Origin: Flavobacteriaceae bacterium GF1
GTDB taxonomy: Bacteria > Bacteroidota > Bacteroidia > Flavobacteriales > Flavobacteriaceae
DNA length: 64,000 nt
Direction of reading: 5' to 3'
Assembly (NCBI GenBank): GCA_009797885.1
Contig: WNKP01000013.1
Location: 62,001-126,000, forward strand
In this document: positions 36,556 through 46,600 of the stretch, one piece after another
Layout: each line of letters opens with the position of its first letter
Numbering within the stretch: position 1 is the first letter of the stretch
Translations under genes and position numbers: made by a program
The notes under the pieces: generated by a model
Database searches by the model: none
Seen by the model: the letters and a program-made list of their open reading frames with translations, nothing else
What the model was told of the DNA's origin: nothing

Positions 36556-36826
36556 AATTACCTTCCAGGGGATATTGGAACCGAACTTCAACTAAACCTG
36601 AACAATGAAAGGATAACAAAGACCATTACCGAAGCACATAATCCCCATTGGTAGGTGCGAACAAGGACCGATTCCGTGGGATAGCGTCTTATGTAAAGGA
36701 TTTTACATCCACAAAAATGGGGGAAATGACCTTAAAAAAGGTAAGGGACAACTGGCATTAAAGACCGTTTCCGTCCTGGGAAATTCATCAATGGACTTTA
36801 GGCTACCCCATTTCAAAAGCATATGA
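36556..36826 (+). pseudogene. decayed C-terminus of a secreted glycoside hydrolase or sulfatase
   Basis: Three frames together read as one protein tail. 36556 onward gives GDIGTELQLNLNNERI then EAHNPHW and a stop. A shifted frame gives ANKDRF, SYVKDF and KMGEMTLKK. A third gives KKGKGQLALKTV then SSMDFRLP and TGA at 36824. The order EAHNP - DR - SYVKDF - MG-LKKG-G-L-LK - MDFRL matches the terminal beta-domain I remember from Bacteroidetes GH29 fucosidases and some sulfatases. At least two frameshifts and a stop make it a relic. The rest of 36433-36922 holds nothing I can name. Confidence 0.55.
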
Positions 36827-36922
36827 ACTAAGTCAAGAAGCTTCCATGGTTATCCCCTTTGGGAAGGCCGTTAGGGATATGCTTATCCATTAGGAGTATG
36901 GATATTGTTGACTGAATTGGAA

Positions 36923-37816
36923 TCATTCCACATGCTTAAAGTTGTAGAACTTTTTTCTGTAGGCACTCGGGGTCAGTTTTTTTATCTTTTTAAAAATCCT
37001 ATTGAAGTTGGCTATGTTATTAAATCCACACATATAGGCAATCTCAGATATACTATAATCCATGCCCGCCAACAACCTGGCCGCGTTGTCGATCCGTACT
37101 TCGTTCAAATATTCGATAAATGTATGGTTGGTCGTTTTTTTCATGAACCTATTAAAGGAAACCTTGCTCATATTGAGCAACTGGGCCACCTCATCCAAGG
37201 TTATCTTCTTAGGGTAATTCTGTTGGATATAGTTATACAACAACTTGGTCTTATCACTATTTTCAAAATCATCCGCAGGGCGTTCGGCGGCCGAGAGCAG
37301 TTTCTGGCCCGGAGTTTTGGAAAGGTCATAGAGAATGGAAAACAATTCCAGAAAATAATCGATCCCGTCCAACTCGGAAACCTTCAATAATCTCGAGGCA
37401 ATTTTTTTGACCTCCTGCTTTTTGAATAAAATTCCATGCACCGATCTCTGGAACATTTCCTTTAAGGGGCGCATTAAGCTCCTCCGCAACAAACTTGAGC
37501 TAAAAAGATCGTTATGGAATTGAATGGTAACCTCATGAACCGCATGGTCACACTTGAACATATCCCAACCATGAAATACATTGGGTCCTACCAAAACCAA
37601 TTCGTAGTTATCAATTTCGTCGCTGGAATAGCCGACGTTACGTCGCATTCCCTTTCCATTGACAATGAAATTCAACTCCATTTCCGGATGAAAATGAATA
37701 GGATAATCAAAAGCATCACGGACCCTGTTCATCACCAAGAAACTATCTTGGTCAGACAAGGAGGTGATTTCACGTTGGTATTTTAGATTCTGTTCCAAGA
37801 AAAGAACTTTTTGCAA
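36923..37816 (-). CDS. AraC-family transcriptional regulator with cupin sensor domain
   Basis: A 297-residue regulator. The N-terminal half is a cupin-like ligand domain (IHFHPEMELNFIVNGKG). The C-terminal about 100 residues are a double helix-turn-helix of AraC type (KKITLDEVAQLLNMSKVSFNRFMKK, then YSISEIAYMCGFNNIANFNRIFKK). The frame opens with TTG at 37816, and a stop lies a few codons upstream, so either TTG is the start or Met29 is. It lies divergent from the susC gene and probably controls it in response to a sugar. A broken copy abuts its 5' side. Confidence 0.9.
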   Translation of the reverse strand: MQKVLFLEQNLKYQREITSLSDQDSFLVMNRVRDAFDYPIHFHPEMELNFIVNGKGMRRNVGYSSDEIDNYELVLVGPNVFHGWDMFKCDHAVHEVTIQFHNDLFSSSLLRRSLMRPLKEMFQRSVHGILFKKQEVKKIASRLLKVSELDGIDYFLELFSILYDLSKTPGQKLLSAAERPADDFENSDKTKLLYNYIQQNYPKKITLDEVAQLLNMSKVSFNRFMKKTTNHTFIEYLNEVRIDNAARLLAGMDYSISEIAYMCGFNNIANFNRIFKKIKKLTPSAYRKKFYNFKHVE

Positions 37817-37825
37817 TATTATACT

Positions 37826-38219
37826 TTTTTATCTTCTTAAAAATCCTGTTAGCGTTGGCCATGTTAATAACATCTACATAAGTATCAAATTACTTACATT
37901 CTGTAATACAATTACTTAAACAATCCGTCTGCGTTATCAATCTGTACTTCGTTCAAATATTCAATAAACGTATGACTGATATTTTTTTTTCATAAACCTA
38001 TCAAAGAAGACCTTGCCCATATTGAGCAACTGGGCAACCTCATCCAAGGTTATCTTCTTAGGGTAATTCTGTTGGATATAGTGGGGCAACAACTTGGTCT
38101 TATCTTTATTTTCAAAATCATCGCGGTTCCTCTTTATCACCAAAAAACAATCTTGGTTGGACAAAGAGGTGGTTTCCCGTGAATATTTTAGATGCTGTTC
38201 CAAAAAAAAGAACTTTTTG
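37826..38219 (-). pseudogene. degenerate, internally deleted tandem copy of the AraC-family gene
   Basis: Minus-strand reading repeats the neighbour's start (LKYSRETTSLSNQDCFLV), jumps from about residue 37 to residue 183 (DDFENKDKTKLL), and continues through KKITLDEVAQLLNMGKV and RFMKK. It then shifts frame to give SHTFIEYLNEVQIDNA and, after a scrambled stretch, NANRIFKKIKK. One extra A in an A run breaks the frame near the start, and a second A run breaks it after RFMKK. About 145 codons are missing. Sequence just upstream of both copies is shared (AAAGTATAATATTGCAAAAAG), showing a tandem duplication. Confidence 0.88.
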
Positions 38220-38235
38220 CAATATTATACTTTTT

Positions 38236-38559
38236 TATCAATACTATAATTTCTTACATATTTTCAATTTCAAAGAAAATTGAATGTTCCAATCAAACCT
38301 ACATTATTGAATTAATTTTTGATTGAACCCCACACGTTGTCTGCCCACTTTTTTAACAGTTTTATTGCACAATTACAAAATTATGATGGTTCGGGTGTTA
38401 AAATTTACCAAATGTTAAAGAAATAATAATAATACAATAAAATGACAAAATAGTATATGTTGAGTGTTACAACAATGTATAATTTTATCACTTACTCTAA
38501 CGGGATTGCATTTCATTGCAACGACCACCACAAGAATTAACATAACTTAATTAAACTAC
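38236..38559 (+). promoter_or_regulatory. upstream region of the susC-susD operon
   Basis: A 324-base AT-rich gap between the AraC pseudogene and susC, with no gene. It presumably carries the operon promoter and the AraC-family binding site. I could not single out a convincing -7/-33 pair or operator by eye. Confidence 0.45.
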
Positions 38560-41500
38560 ATGATTATGAAACAATCCATTGAACTTGGCTTTTTCAGCTT
38601 GAAGAAAAAGACCAGAACATTGTCAAAGTTGCTCCTGAATGGGGTTTTGGCAGTGCTAATGGTTTTTGGGGTTCAGGTGCTACAAGCCAAAACAAAAACG
38701 AACAGTAATGGTCTATTGCCATTGCAAACCACCGTTTCAGGTACGGTAACGGATTCAGATGGCGCTCCCTTGCCTGGGGCAAACGTCATCGTCAAAGGAA
38801 CCACAAATGGTACACAGACCGATTTTGATGGAAATTACACCATTACAGCAGATGATAATGCCACTCTGGTGTTCAGCTATATCGGTTTCGCCACACAGGA
38901 AATTCCCATCAATGGGCAAAGTACCATCGATGTGCAATTGACGGAAGATGCCAATAAATTGGATGAAGTGGTGATTGTAGGTTACCAAGCCCAAACCAGG
39001 GGGGACTTAACTGGGGCCGTTGCTTCAGTGGATTTTACCGAAGCTGCGAAACAGCCTTTGGTGAACGTGGCAGAAGCATTGGAAGGTCGTGCAACGGGTG
39101 TTAGTATCACCAATGCCGGTAACCCAGGTGCGGCTCCCATTGTACGTATCAGGGGACTTGGAACACCGAATAACAACAACCCCTTATATATTATTGATGG
39201 AGCCCAGACGCAAGATCCCAACATTTTAAACACCTTGAACCCACAGGATATTGCGCAAATGAACGTTCTTAAGGACGGTGCTGCTTCCATCTATGGGGCC
39301 AGGGCATCCAATGGTGTTATCATCATTACCACCAAAAGCGGGAATTACAACCAAAATAAATTATCGATAAATGTTGATGTTTCCACTGGGTTTTCAAGAG
39401 CGAACAGGTTACCCGATATTTTGAATCCGCAACAATTGGGGGATGTAATATTTGAAAGTTTGACCAACGACGCCATACGGACCGGGGAAGATCCCTCGGC
39501 CATTGTCCATCCACAATTTTTCCCCAATGGAGGTTCACCACAGGTGCCTTCACAACTATTGGGGGTTAGTTTTTTAGGAACAGGAGAAGAAGTAGTTGCA
39601 CCAGTAAGACCTGGGGGCACCAATTGGTTGGATGAGATTTTCAGAAGTGCACCAAGACAAAATGTTACGGCGACCTTTTCCAATGGTAATGAAACCTCTA
39701 AATACTCTGCAACTTTTGGGTATTTAAATCAGGAAGGTATACAACAAAACACAGGATTTGAACGAGGTCAGTTACGATTAAACTCAGAATTTAAAATCGG
39801 TAAACGCTTGACCATTGGTGAACACTTTAATGTTGCCTATAGCAACACCCAAGGTCAGCTTGGCGGTTCCGAAACCCAATTCGCCCTGCGCGCCAGTCCT
39901 TTGGTTCCTGTACGGGATAATTTAGGGAGGTTTGCAGGTGGATATAACAACGCAAACGGGCTTTCCAACGCAGAAAACCCTGTAGCTAATTTGGCTAGAA
40001 ACGGCGATGATTTTTTTAGGGAAACAAGATTGATTGGAGATATCTATGCCAGTCTGTTGATTACCGACGGACTTACCCTTAAAACCAGTATTGGTGGTAA
40101 CATTAGTTATCTTAGCCAAAGAGACTTTACGGCCTTGGACCCTGAATCTCCAGAACCTCGAGCCACCAACAGATTGACGGAACGCAATCAGCAGACGCAA
40201 AGTTGGATTTGGACCAATACCCTAAACTATGTCAAAAATTTTGGTGACCATACCATAAACGCCTTGGTAGGTTTGGAAGCGGTTGAAAATACGGGTAAAA
40301 GTTTGAGCGTATCGGCCACTGGATTCCTTTCTGAATCACCTGATTTCTATCTGTTAAGCAATGCTTCCGGTACACCTCTGGTCAATACTGATGATACCTT
40401 TGACTTTATCAATACCTTATCTTCGGTTTTTGGATCGTTCAATTATTCCTATGCCGATAAATATTTGGTGAGTGCCACAGTTCGTCGTGACCGTTCCTCA
40501 CGCTTTCTTGGTGATAACCAAACTGGGGTTTTTCCCGCATTTAGTGGGGGTTGGGTCATGAGCAATGAAGATTTCTTTCCACAAGATGGAATTGTCAACC
40601 GATTAAAGTTGAAAGCCTCTTGGGGTCAATTGGGTAATCAGGAGTTGCCGGTTGATAATCCGGGAATTAATATTAATAGTTTAAACAATGTCATATCCGA
40701 CTATGTCTTTGATGGTGGAAGCAGTCTCAGCCAAGGTGCAGTACTATCAGGTATTGCCAACCCGGATATACAATGGGAAACCAGTGAAACCTTTAATATT
40801 GGTGCAGAATTGGGACTTTTTGACAATAACCTTTCCATATCTTTGGAATATTATCAAATTACCACCCAAGATCTTATAGTTAAGGATGAGACTATTCTTA
40901 ATGATACCGCTATTGATGCACAAGACTTTTTTGTGAACAGGGGCAATGTTGAAAATTCGGGAATTGATTTGAACATTTCCTATCAGGGTAACGTTGGTAA
41001 CGATTTCAACTTTGGTGTTGACCTGAACTTTTCAACGGTAACCAATGAGGTGACCGAGTTGGAGGGCTTTCTTCTTGGGCAATCCTTTCGAGGTGGTCCC
41101 GTTACACGAACGCAGCAAGGACAACCCATTTCTTCTTTCTTTGGAAGGGTAGCCGATGGTATCTACCGAAGCGAAGCAGAAGTAAGTGCTGGTCCTGACC
41201 AAGGCTTTGATACGCCAGCCGATGGTGTTGGGCGAATTCGTTATAGGGATTTGAATGGTGACGGTGTCATTAACGATGATGACCGCGATTTTATAGGTAA
41301 CCCAACCCCGGATGTAATCGCGGGTCTTAACCTAAATGCCAATTATAAAAACTGGGATTTTAGTGCTTTCTTCAGTGGTCAGTTTGGAAACGATGTCTAC
41401 AACTATGACAAGATTTTTACGGATTTCGGCACATTCCCTGACGGAAACAGAAATGCCAGGGTATTGAACTCCTTTAATCCGACTACCAATCCAAATGGTT

Positions 41501-41820
41501 CTTTGCCCGCATTAAGTTTTACCGTACTTAATGGAGAAACAAATGCCAATTCCTTCTTTGTGGAGGATGCATCGTTCGTTCGTTTAAGAAACGTAGTCCT
41601 AGGATATACTTTGCCCAATGAACTAACGGACAAATGGGGCATATCCAGTTTGCGTATTTACGCAAATGTGGAAAACTTGTTTACCATTACGGGTTACGAT
41701 GGTATTGACCCTGAGGTTTTGCCATCTGGTGACGTTAACTCTGCGTTTACCATTGGCGTTGATGAAGACACCTTCCCGGTAGCGCAGACATTTCTGTTGG
41801 GTGTAAATTTAAAAATGTAA
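38560..41820 (+). CDS. SusC/RagA TonB-linked outer membrane transporter
   Basis: A 1086-residue SusC-family receptor: signal region (about residues 1-45), carboxypeptidase-like regulatory domain (SGTVTDSDGAPLPGANVIVKGT...TDFDGNYTI), TonB-box-like LDEVVIVGY, plug (YIIDGAQ, VLKDGAASIYGARASNGVIIITTK) and a 22-strand barrel. With the SusD lipoprotein encoded next it imports oligomers across the outer membrane. Start could be Met1 or Met3. The substrate is not deducible: no polysaccharide-degrading enzyme gene remains intact nearby. Confidence 0.95.
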   Translation: MIMKQSIELGFFSLKKKTRTLSKLLLNGVLAVLMVFGVQVLQAKTKTNSNGLLPLQTTVSGTVTDSDGAPLPGANVIVKGTTNGTQTDFDGNYTITADDNATLVFSYIGFATQEIPINGQSTIDVQLTEDANKLDEVVIVGYQAQTRGDLTGAVASVDFTEAAKQPLVNVAEALEGRATGVSITNAGNPGAAPIVRIRGLGTPNNNNPLYIIDGAQTQDPNILNTLNPQDIAQMNVLKDGAASIYGARASNGVIIITTKSGNYNQNKLSINVDVSTGFSRANRLPDILNPQQLGDVIFESLTNDAIRTGEDPSAIVHPQFFPNGGSPQVPSQLLGVSFLGTGEEVVAPVRPGGTNWLDEIFRSAPRQNVTATFSNGNETSKYSATFGYLNQEGIQQNTGFERGQLRLNSEFKIGKRLTIGEHFNVAYSNTQGQLGGSETQFALRASPLVPVRDNLGRFAGGYNNANGLSNAENPVANLARNGDDFFRETRLIGDIYASLLITDGLTLKTSIGGNISYLSQRDFTALDPESPEPRATNRLTERNQQTQSWIWTNTLNYVKNFGDHTINALVGLEAVENTGKSLSVSATGFLSESPDFYLLSNASGTPLVNTDDTFDFINTLSSVFGSFNYSYADKYLVSATVRRDRSSRFLGDNQTGVFPAFSGGWVMSNEDFFPQDGIVNRLKLKASWGQLGNQELPVDNPGININSLNNVISDYVFDGGSSLSQGAVLSGIANPDIQWETSETFNIGAELGLFDNNLSISLEYYQITTQDLIVKDETILNDTAIDAQDFFVNRGNVENSGIDLNISYQGNVGNDFNFGVDLNFSTVTNEVTELEGFLLGQSFRGGPVTRTQQGQPISSFFGRVADGIYRSEAEVSAGPDQGFDTPADGVGRIRYRDLNGDGVINDDDRDFIGNPTPDVIAGLNLNANYKNWDFSAFFSGQFGNDVYNYDKIFTDFGTFPDGNRNARVLNSFNPTTNPNGSLPALSFTVLNGETNANSFFVEDASFVRLRNVVLGYTLPNELTDKWGISSLRIYANVENLFTITGYDGIDPEVLPSGDVNSAFTIGVDEDTFPVAQTFLLGVNLKM

Positions 41821-41824
41821 AAAA

Positions 41825-43555
41825 ATGAAAAAGAAATTTATTTATGTATTAGCTATTCTCTTCGGCCTTGTGTCGTGCGGAGATGATTTTTCTACGACCC
41901 CGGCAATCGGGGCCTTAAGTGATGAAGCCCTGGCCAGTCCTCAGGGAGTTGACCTTTTGTTAACAGGCGCATATGGTATGTTGGACGGATGGCGAGGGGA
42001 TAATAACAGGGGAAACCAATTTGCTGTTGGCGGTGACAACTGGTGGTTTGATGTCATCTCTGATGATGCCCACAAAGGAAGTAACGATGCCGATCAAATT
42101 GAATTGTTTCAAATTGAAACGTACGATTGGCAAACAGCCAATGACTATTTTAGAGCCAAATTTACGGCCTTATACGCTGGTGTCAATAGGGCTAATGCCG
42201 TACTCTCGGTTATTAATGGCATAGACCGATCCACACTGGGCCCAACCGAAGATCAAGAAATTACCAATCAAGAAGGTGAAGCACGATTTCTTAGAGGGCA
42301 TTATTACTTTGAACTCACCAAGATTTTTGGCAACGTTGCCATTGTAAGTGTTGAGAATTATGAAAACCTGGAGTTTAGCCAACCCAACAACGGTCCGGCC
42401 TGGGAACAAATCGAAGCAGATTTTCAATTTGCTGTGGAGAATTTACCGGCAACTCGGGCAGATCAGGCCGATGCAGGGAGACCCACCGCTGTCGTCGCCA
42501 GAGCGTATTTAGGGAAAGCACATTTGTATCAATCGGATTGGGCCGCAGCATTAACTGAACTTACAGCCGTTATAAATAGCGGAGAATTCAGTTTAGATGC
42601 AGAATTTCTCAACAATTTCACTGCTGCTGGGGAAAATGGACCTGAATCCGTTTTTGCCATACAATTCGCTGAAGATACCAGTGAGTCGTTCAATGGCAAC
42701 AGGGGAGGTACATTAAACTTCCCAGGTGGAGGTCCTTTCGGTTCCTGCTGTGGGTTCTATCAACCTACCATTGACCTGGCCAACGCGTTTCGAGTTGATG
42801 CTGACGGACTTCCATTATTTGATGCCTACAATGATGACGATTTCTTAAATGATTACGGTATTGATAGTGATGAAGCCTTCACTCCAGATACCACTACCCC
42901 TGTGGATCCAAGACTGGACTACACGGTGGGTAGGCGTGGAATTGACTATAATGGATTTGGAGAACATATTGGAAAAGAATGGATTCGTGCCAACTTTAAC
43001 GATATTTCCGGACCCTATTTACCCAAAAAGAATGTGTATCAGGTAAATGAGTTTGCTGAAGATTCCGGACTCGGCGCCTGGGGACAAAATCATTCTGGAC
43101 TTAACTACAATGTTATTCGATATGCCGATGTTTTACTTATGGCTGCTGAAGCGGCGGTGGAAACCGGAGATTTGGCAACAGCTCTAAATTATGTAAACCA
43201 AGTTCGAGATAGGGCGGCAAATTCTTCCGTTGTTCAGGCCATAGATGGAAGTGGTCCCGCTGCTAATTATAATGTAGGGTTGTACACTGCTTTTCCCGAC
43301 GCCGGTTTTGCCATGGATGCGGTTCGCTTTGAAAGAAGGGTAGAATTGGGTATGGAAGGCCATCGCTTGTTTGACTTACGAAGATGGGGCGTAACCCAGC
43401 AAGTCATAACAGAATATATCACTAATGAAACAAGGACAATTGGAAATTTTGGTCCAAAGGTCAATGCTTATCAACCCCGTTTTGATCTATTGCCTATTCC
43501 ATTGACCTCAATTGATTTGAGCAACGGAGTCCTGCAACAGAATCCGGGTTATTAA
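41825..43555 (+). CDS. SusD/RagB lipoprotein
   Basis: A 576-residue SusD-family surface lipoprotein (lipobox LVSC, Cys18) with the TPR-like helical fold and C-terminal hallmarks RADVLLMAAE-like (YADVLLMAAEAAVE), RRVELGMEGHRLFDLRRWG and LLPIPLTSIDLS. It captures substrate for the SusC pore encoded four bases upstream. A terminator follows at 43600. Confidence 0.95.
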   Translation: MKKKFIYVLAILFGLVSCGDDFSTTPAIGALSDEALASPQGVDLLLTGAYGMLDGWRGDNNRGNQFAVGGDNWWFDVISDDAHKGSNDADQIELFQIETYDWQTANDYFRAKFTALYAGVNRANAVLSVINGIDRSTLGPTEDQEITNQEGEARFLRGHYYFELTKIFGNVAIVSVENYENLEFSQPNNGPAWEQIEADFQFAVENLPATRADQADAGRPTAVVARAYLGKAHLYQSDWAAALTELTAVINSGEFSLDAEFLNNFTAAGENGPESVFAIQFAEDTSESFNGNRGGTLNFPGGGPFGSCCGFYQPTIDLANAFRVDADGLPLFDAYNDDDFLNDYGIDSDEAFTPDTTTPVDPRLDYTVGRRGIDYNGFGEHIGKEWIRANFNDISGPYLPKKNVYQVNEFAEDSGLGAWGQNHSGLNYNVIRYADVLLMAAEAAVETGDLATALNYVNQVRDRAANSSVVQAIDGSGPAANYNVGLYTAFPDAGFAMDAVRFERRVELGMEGHRLFDLRRWGVTQQVITEYITNETRTIGNFGPKVNAYQPRFDLLPIPLTSIDLSNGVLQQNPGY

Positions 43556-43599
43556 AATTTTAAGTTTAGTTGAGTTTTTAGTTTAAGTTTAGCTAATGG

Positions 43600-43627
43600 A
43601 CAGGGCATTTTAAATGCCCTGTTTTTG
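43600..43627 (+). terminator. intrinsic terminator after susD
   Basis: ACAGGGCATTT (43600-43610) and AAATGCCCTGT (43612-43622) form a long stem followed by Ts. It lies 45 bases past the susD stop and separates susCD from the FG-GAP lipoprotein gene. Confidence 0.88.
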
Positions 43628-43674
43628 TTTTAAAATACAACAGTCCTTACCTTTATTTTATCCAATTTTCAATT

Positions 43675-46600
43675 ATGGTCAACTATTTTTGGAGAAGTGC
43701 CCTTCTCCTCATATGCATTGTTTTTATAGGTAGCTGCAGCACGGAAAAAAGTAGTTCCAAAGAGACTGCCATCTTTAAGAAATTGACCCCAGCACAAACC
43801 GGGGTTACATTTTCAAACAATCTAACCGAAAATGATTCCCTCAACTACTTTACCTATGCCTATATTTATATGGGAGGGGGCATTTCTACCGGGGACATCA
43901 ATAATGACGGATTGATCGATCTATATTTTACGGGCAATATGGTGCCCAACAAGCTATATCTGAACAAGGGAAACCTGCAGTTTGAGGATATTACCGACAC
44001 AGCAGGTGTTTCAGGGGATAATAGATGGTATACGGGAACCACAATGGTAGATATCAACAATGATGGTTTCCTGGACATTTATTGTTCCGTTGGCGGCAAA
44101 TTTGGGCCAAAGGAAAACCAATTGTTCATCAATAATGGGGACAATACCTTTTCCGAACAGGCAAACGCCTATGGTATAGATGATCCCAGCAATAGTGTCC
44201 AAGCCACTTTTTTTGATTACGATTTGGATGGGGATTTAGATCTATATGTGGCCAATTACCCTCCAACACCTTTTGATGCCCCCAATTATTTCTATCGTTT
44301 TAAGCAATATAGTCCCAAACCTCTGGAAACGGATCGTTTGTTCAAAAAGGAAGGGGAAACATTTATAGATGTTACCGAAGAAGCCGGACTAAAGACTTTT
44401 GGTTTGTCCTTAAGCGCAACAGTTGCGGATATAAACAAGGATGGATGGCCCGATCTTTATGTTTCCAATGATTTTAGCACCCCGGACTATATGTTCATCA
44501 ACAATAAGGATGGTTCCTTCTCAGATGTGGTAAGGCAGGCCACAAAGAACATTTCATTTTATGGTATGGGGGTCGATATTGCAGATTTTAACAATGATGC
44601 ATTACCCGATATCCTTCAAGTGGATATGACCGCACAGATCAACCGCCGTGCAAAGGCCAATATGGCCAGTATGAATCCTAAACTGTTTTGGAGTACCGTA
44701 AACTCCGGTTTTCATTACCAATACATGCAGAACAGCCTCCAGTTGAACAACGGTAATTTATTGGATACCCTACCCGACTTTAGCAATATATCACGAATCG
44801 CAGGGGTATCGTCCACAGATTGGAGTTGGGGACCACTATTTGCCGATTTGGACAATGATGGATGGAAGGATATTTTTATTTCCAATGGAACACGGCGGGA
44901 AATCAACAATCGCGACTTCTTTTTGGAAATAGAAAAAAAAGGTATTCCAAAAGATAGCACCCTTAAAAAGGCTTTGGAAATTCCTTCTGAAAAAATAGAT
45001 AATTACGCCCTGAAAAATAATCGCGATCTCACCTTTAAAAGAGTGAACAAGGAATGGGGCATTGAACACAAGGGGTTCTCCAACGGTTCCGTATATGTGG
45101 ACCTGGATAATGACGGCGATTTGGAAATTGTGACCAATAATATTGACGATGTCGCCTCCATTTTTGAAAACACCAGTTCTGACCATAGCAACCACCTCAC
45201 TGTAAAATTGAATGGGCCGGAGCAGAATAAAAATGGTCTTGGCGCCAAGGTAATGTTATTTAACAATGGGGAACTACAGTACCAGGAATTAACGCTGACC
45301 AGAGGTTTTCAATCCTCTGTTGCCCCACAACTACACTTTGGATTGGGCGATGTTGTCATGGCAGATTCCCTCCAAATTATCTGGCCGGACCAAAGACAAC
45401 AACTGGTAACCAATATTAAAGCGAATACTACCTTAACCCTGGACCATAGGGAGGCAGAGAAACCTAAGAACACCGAAAGCCAAACAGTTCCCAAATTGTT
45501 CGAAACCCAAAAAGACACCAAAACCATTGTAGAACATTTCTACAGGGATAACAATTACAATGATTTTATTGATGAGATTTTACTGCCCCACCAAACCTCC
45601 ATGTTCGGTCCCAATATTGCTGTGGGGGACTTGGACAATAACGGCCTCGAAGATTTGGTGGTAGGTGGCGCCTATGGTTTTACCACCTCCGTTTATATGC
45701 AGACCCATGAAGGTTTTGTACTAAAAGAACCCCAACCCTTTGAAATGGACAAAATGTCCGAAGATATGGGCATTCTTATTTTTGATGTCGAAGGCGATGG
45801 CGACAACGATATCTATATTGCCAGCGGGGGCAATGAATATGATACCAATGACAAAAAACTACAAGATCGATTATACCTTAATGATGGAAAGGGAAATTTT
45901 ACCAAAAGTATGGACGCTTTGCCAACCATGCTGACCAGCAGTTCCAGGGTGCATAGTCACGATTTTGATAAGGACGGGGATTTGGATCTATTTGTTTCCG
46001 GGCGACTTGTCCCAGGAAACTACCCGGTTCCGGCAAATAGCTATCTGCTCGAGAATGTTAGTGGTAACGGTAAGGTGAAGTTCATGAATGCCACTCCAAA
46101 AATTGCCCCTTTTCTTGAGGGAATTGGGATGGTTACCGATGCCAGTTGGACAGATATTGACCAAGATGGCTGGACTGACCTGGTGTTGAGCGGGGAATGG
46201 ATGCCTATCACCATTCTTAAAAATGACAATGGTTACTTTTCCGATGTCACCGAAAAAATGGGTCTTGAAGATTCCAGAGGATGGTGGTTCAGCATTAAGC
46301 CCGGAGATTTTGATGGGGATGGGGACTTGGATTTCATCGTGGGGAATTTGGGCCTCAATTATAAGTACAAGGCTACGGAGGAAGAAACCTTTGATATTTA
46401 CTTCAATGATTTTGATAACAATAACACGGGGGATATTGTACTTAGCTACTACAATGACGGGGAAAAATTTCCCCTACGGGGCAGGGAATGTTCCTCCCAG
46501 CAAATGCCAGGCATAAAGAATAAATTCAAGGATTACGAATCTTTTTCCCGAGCAACACTGGAGGACGTGTATACCGAAAAAAACCTGGAAAATTCCCTTC

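Noticed and set aside
37961-38203. 80-residue open frame as an independent small regulator
   Set aside because: It is a fragment of the deleted tandem AraC copy, with a frameshifted tail and no sensor domain.
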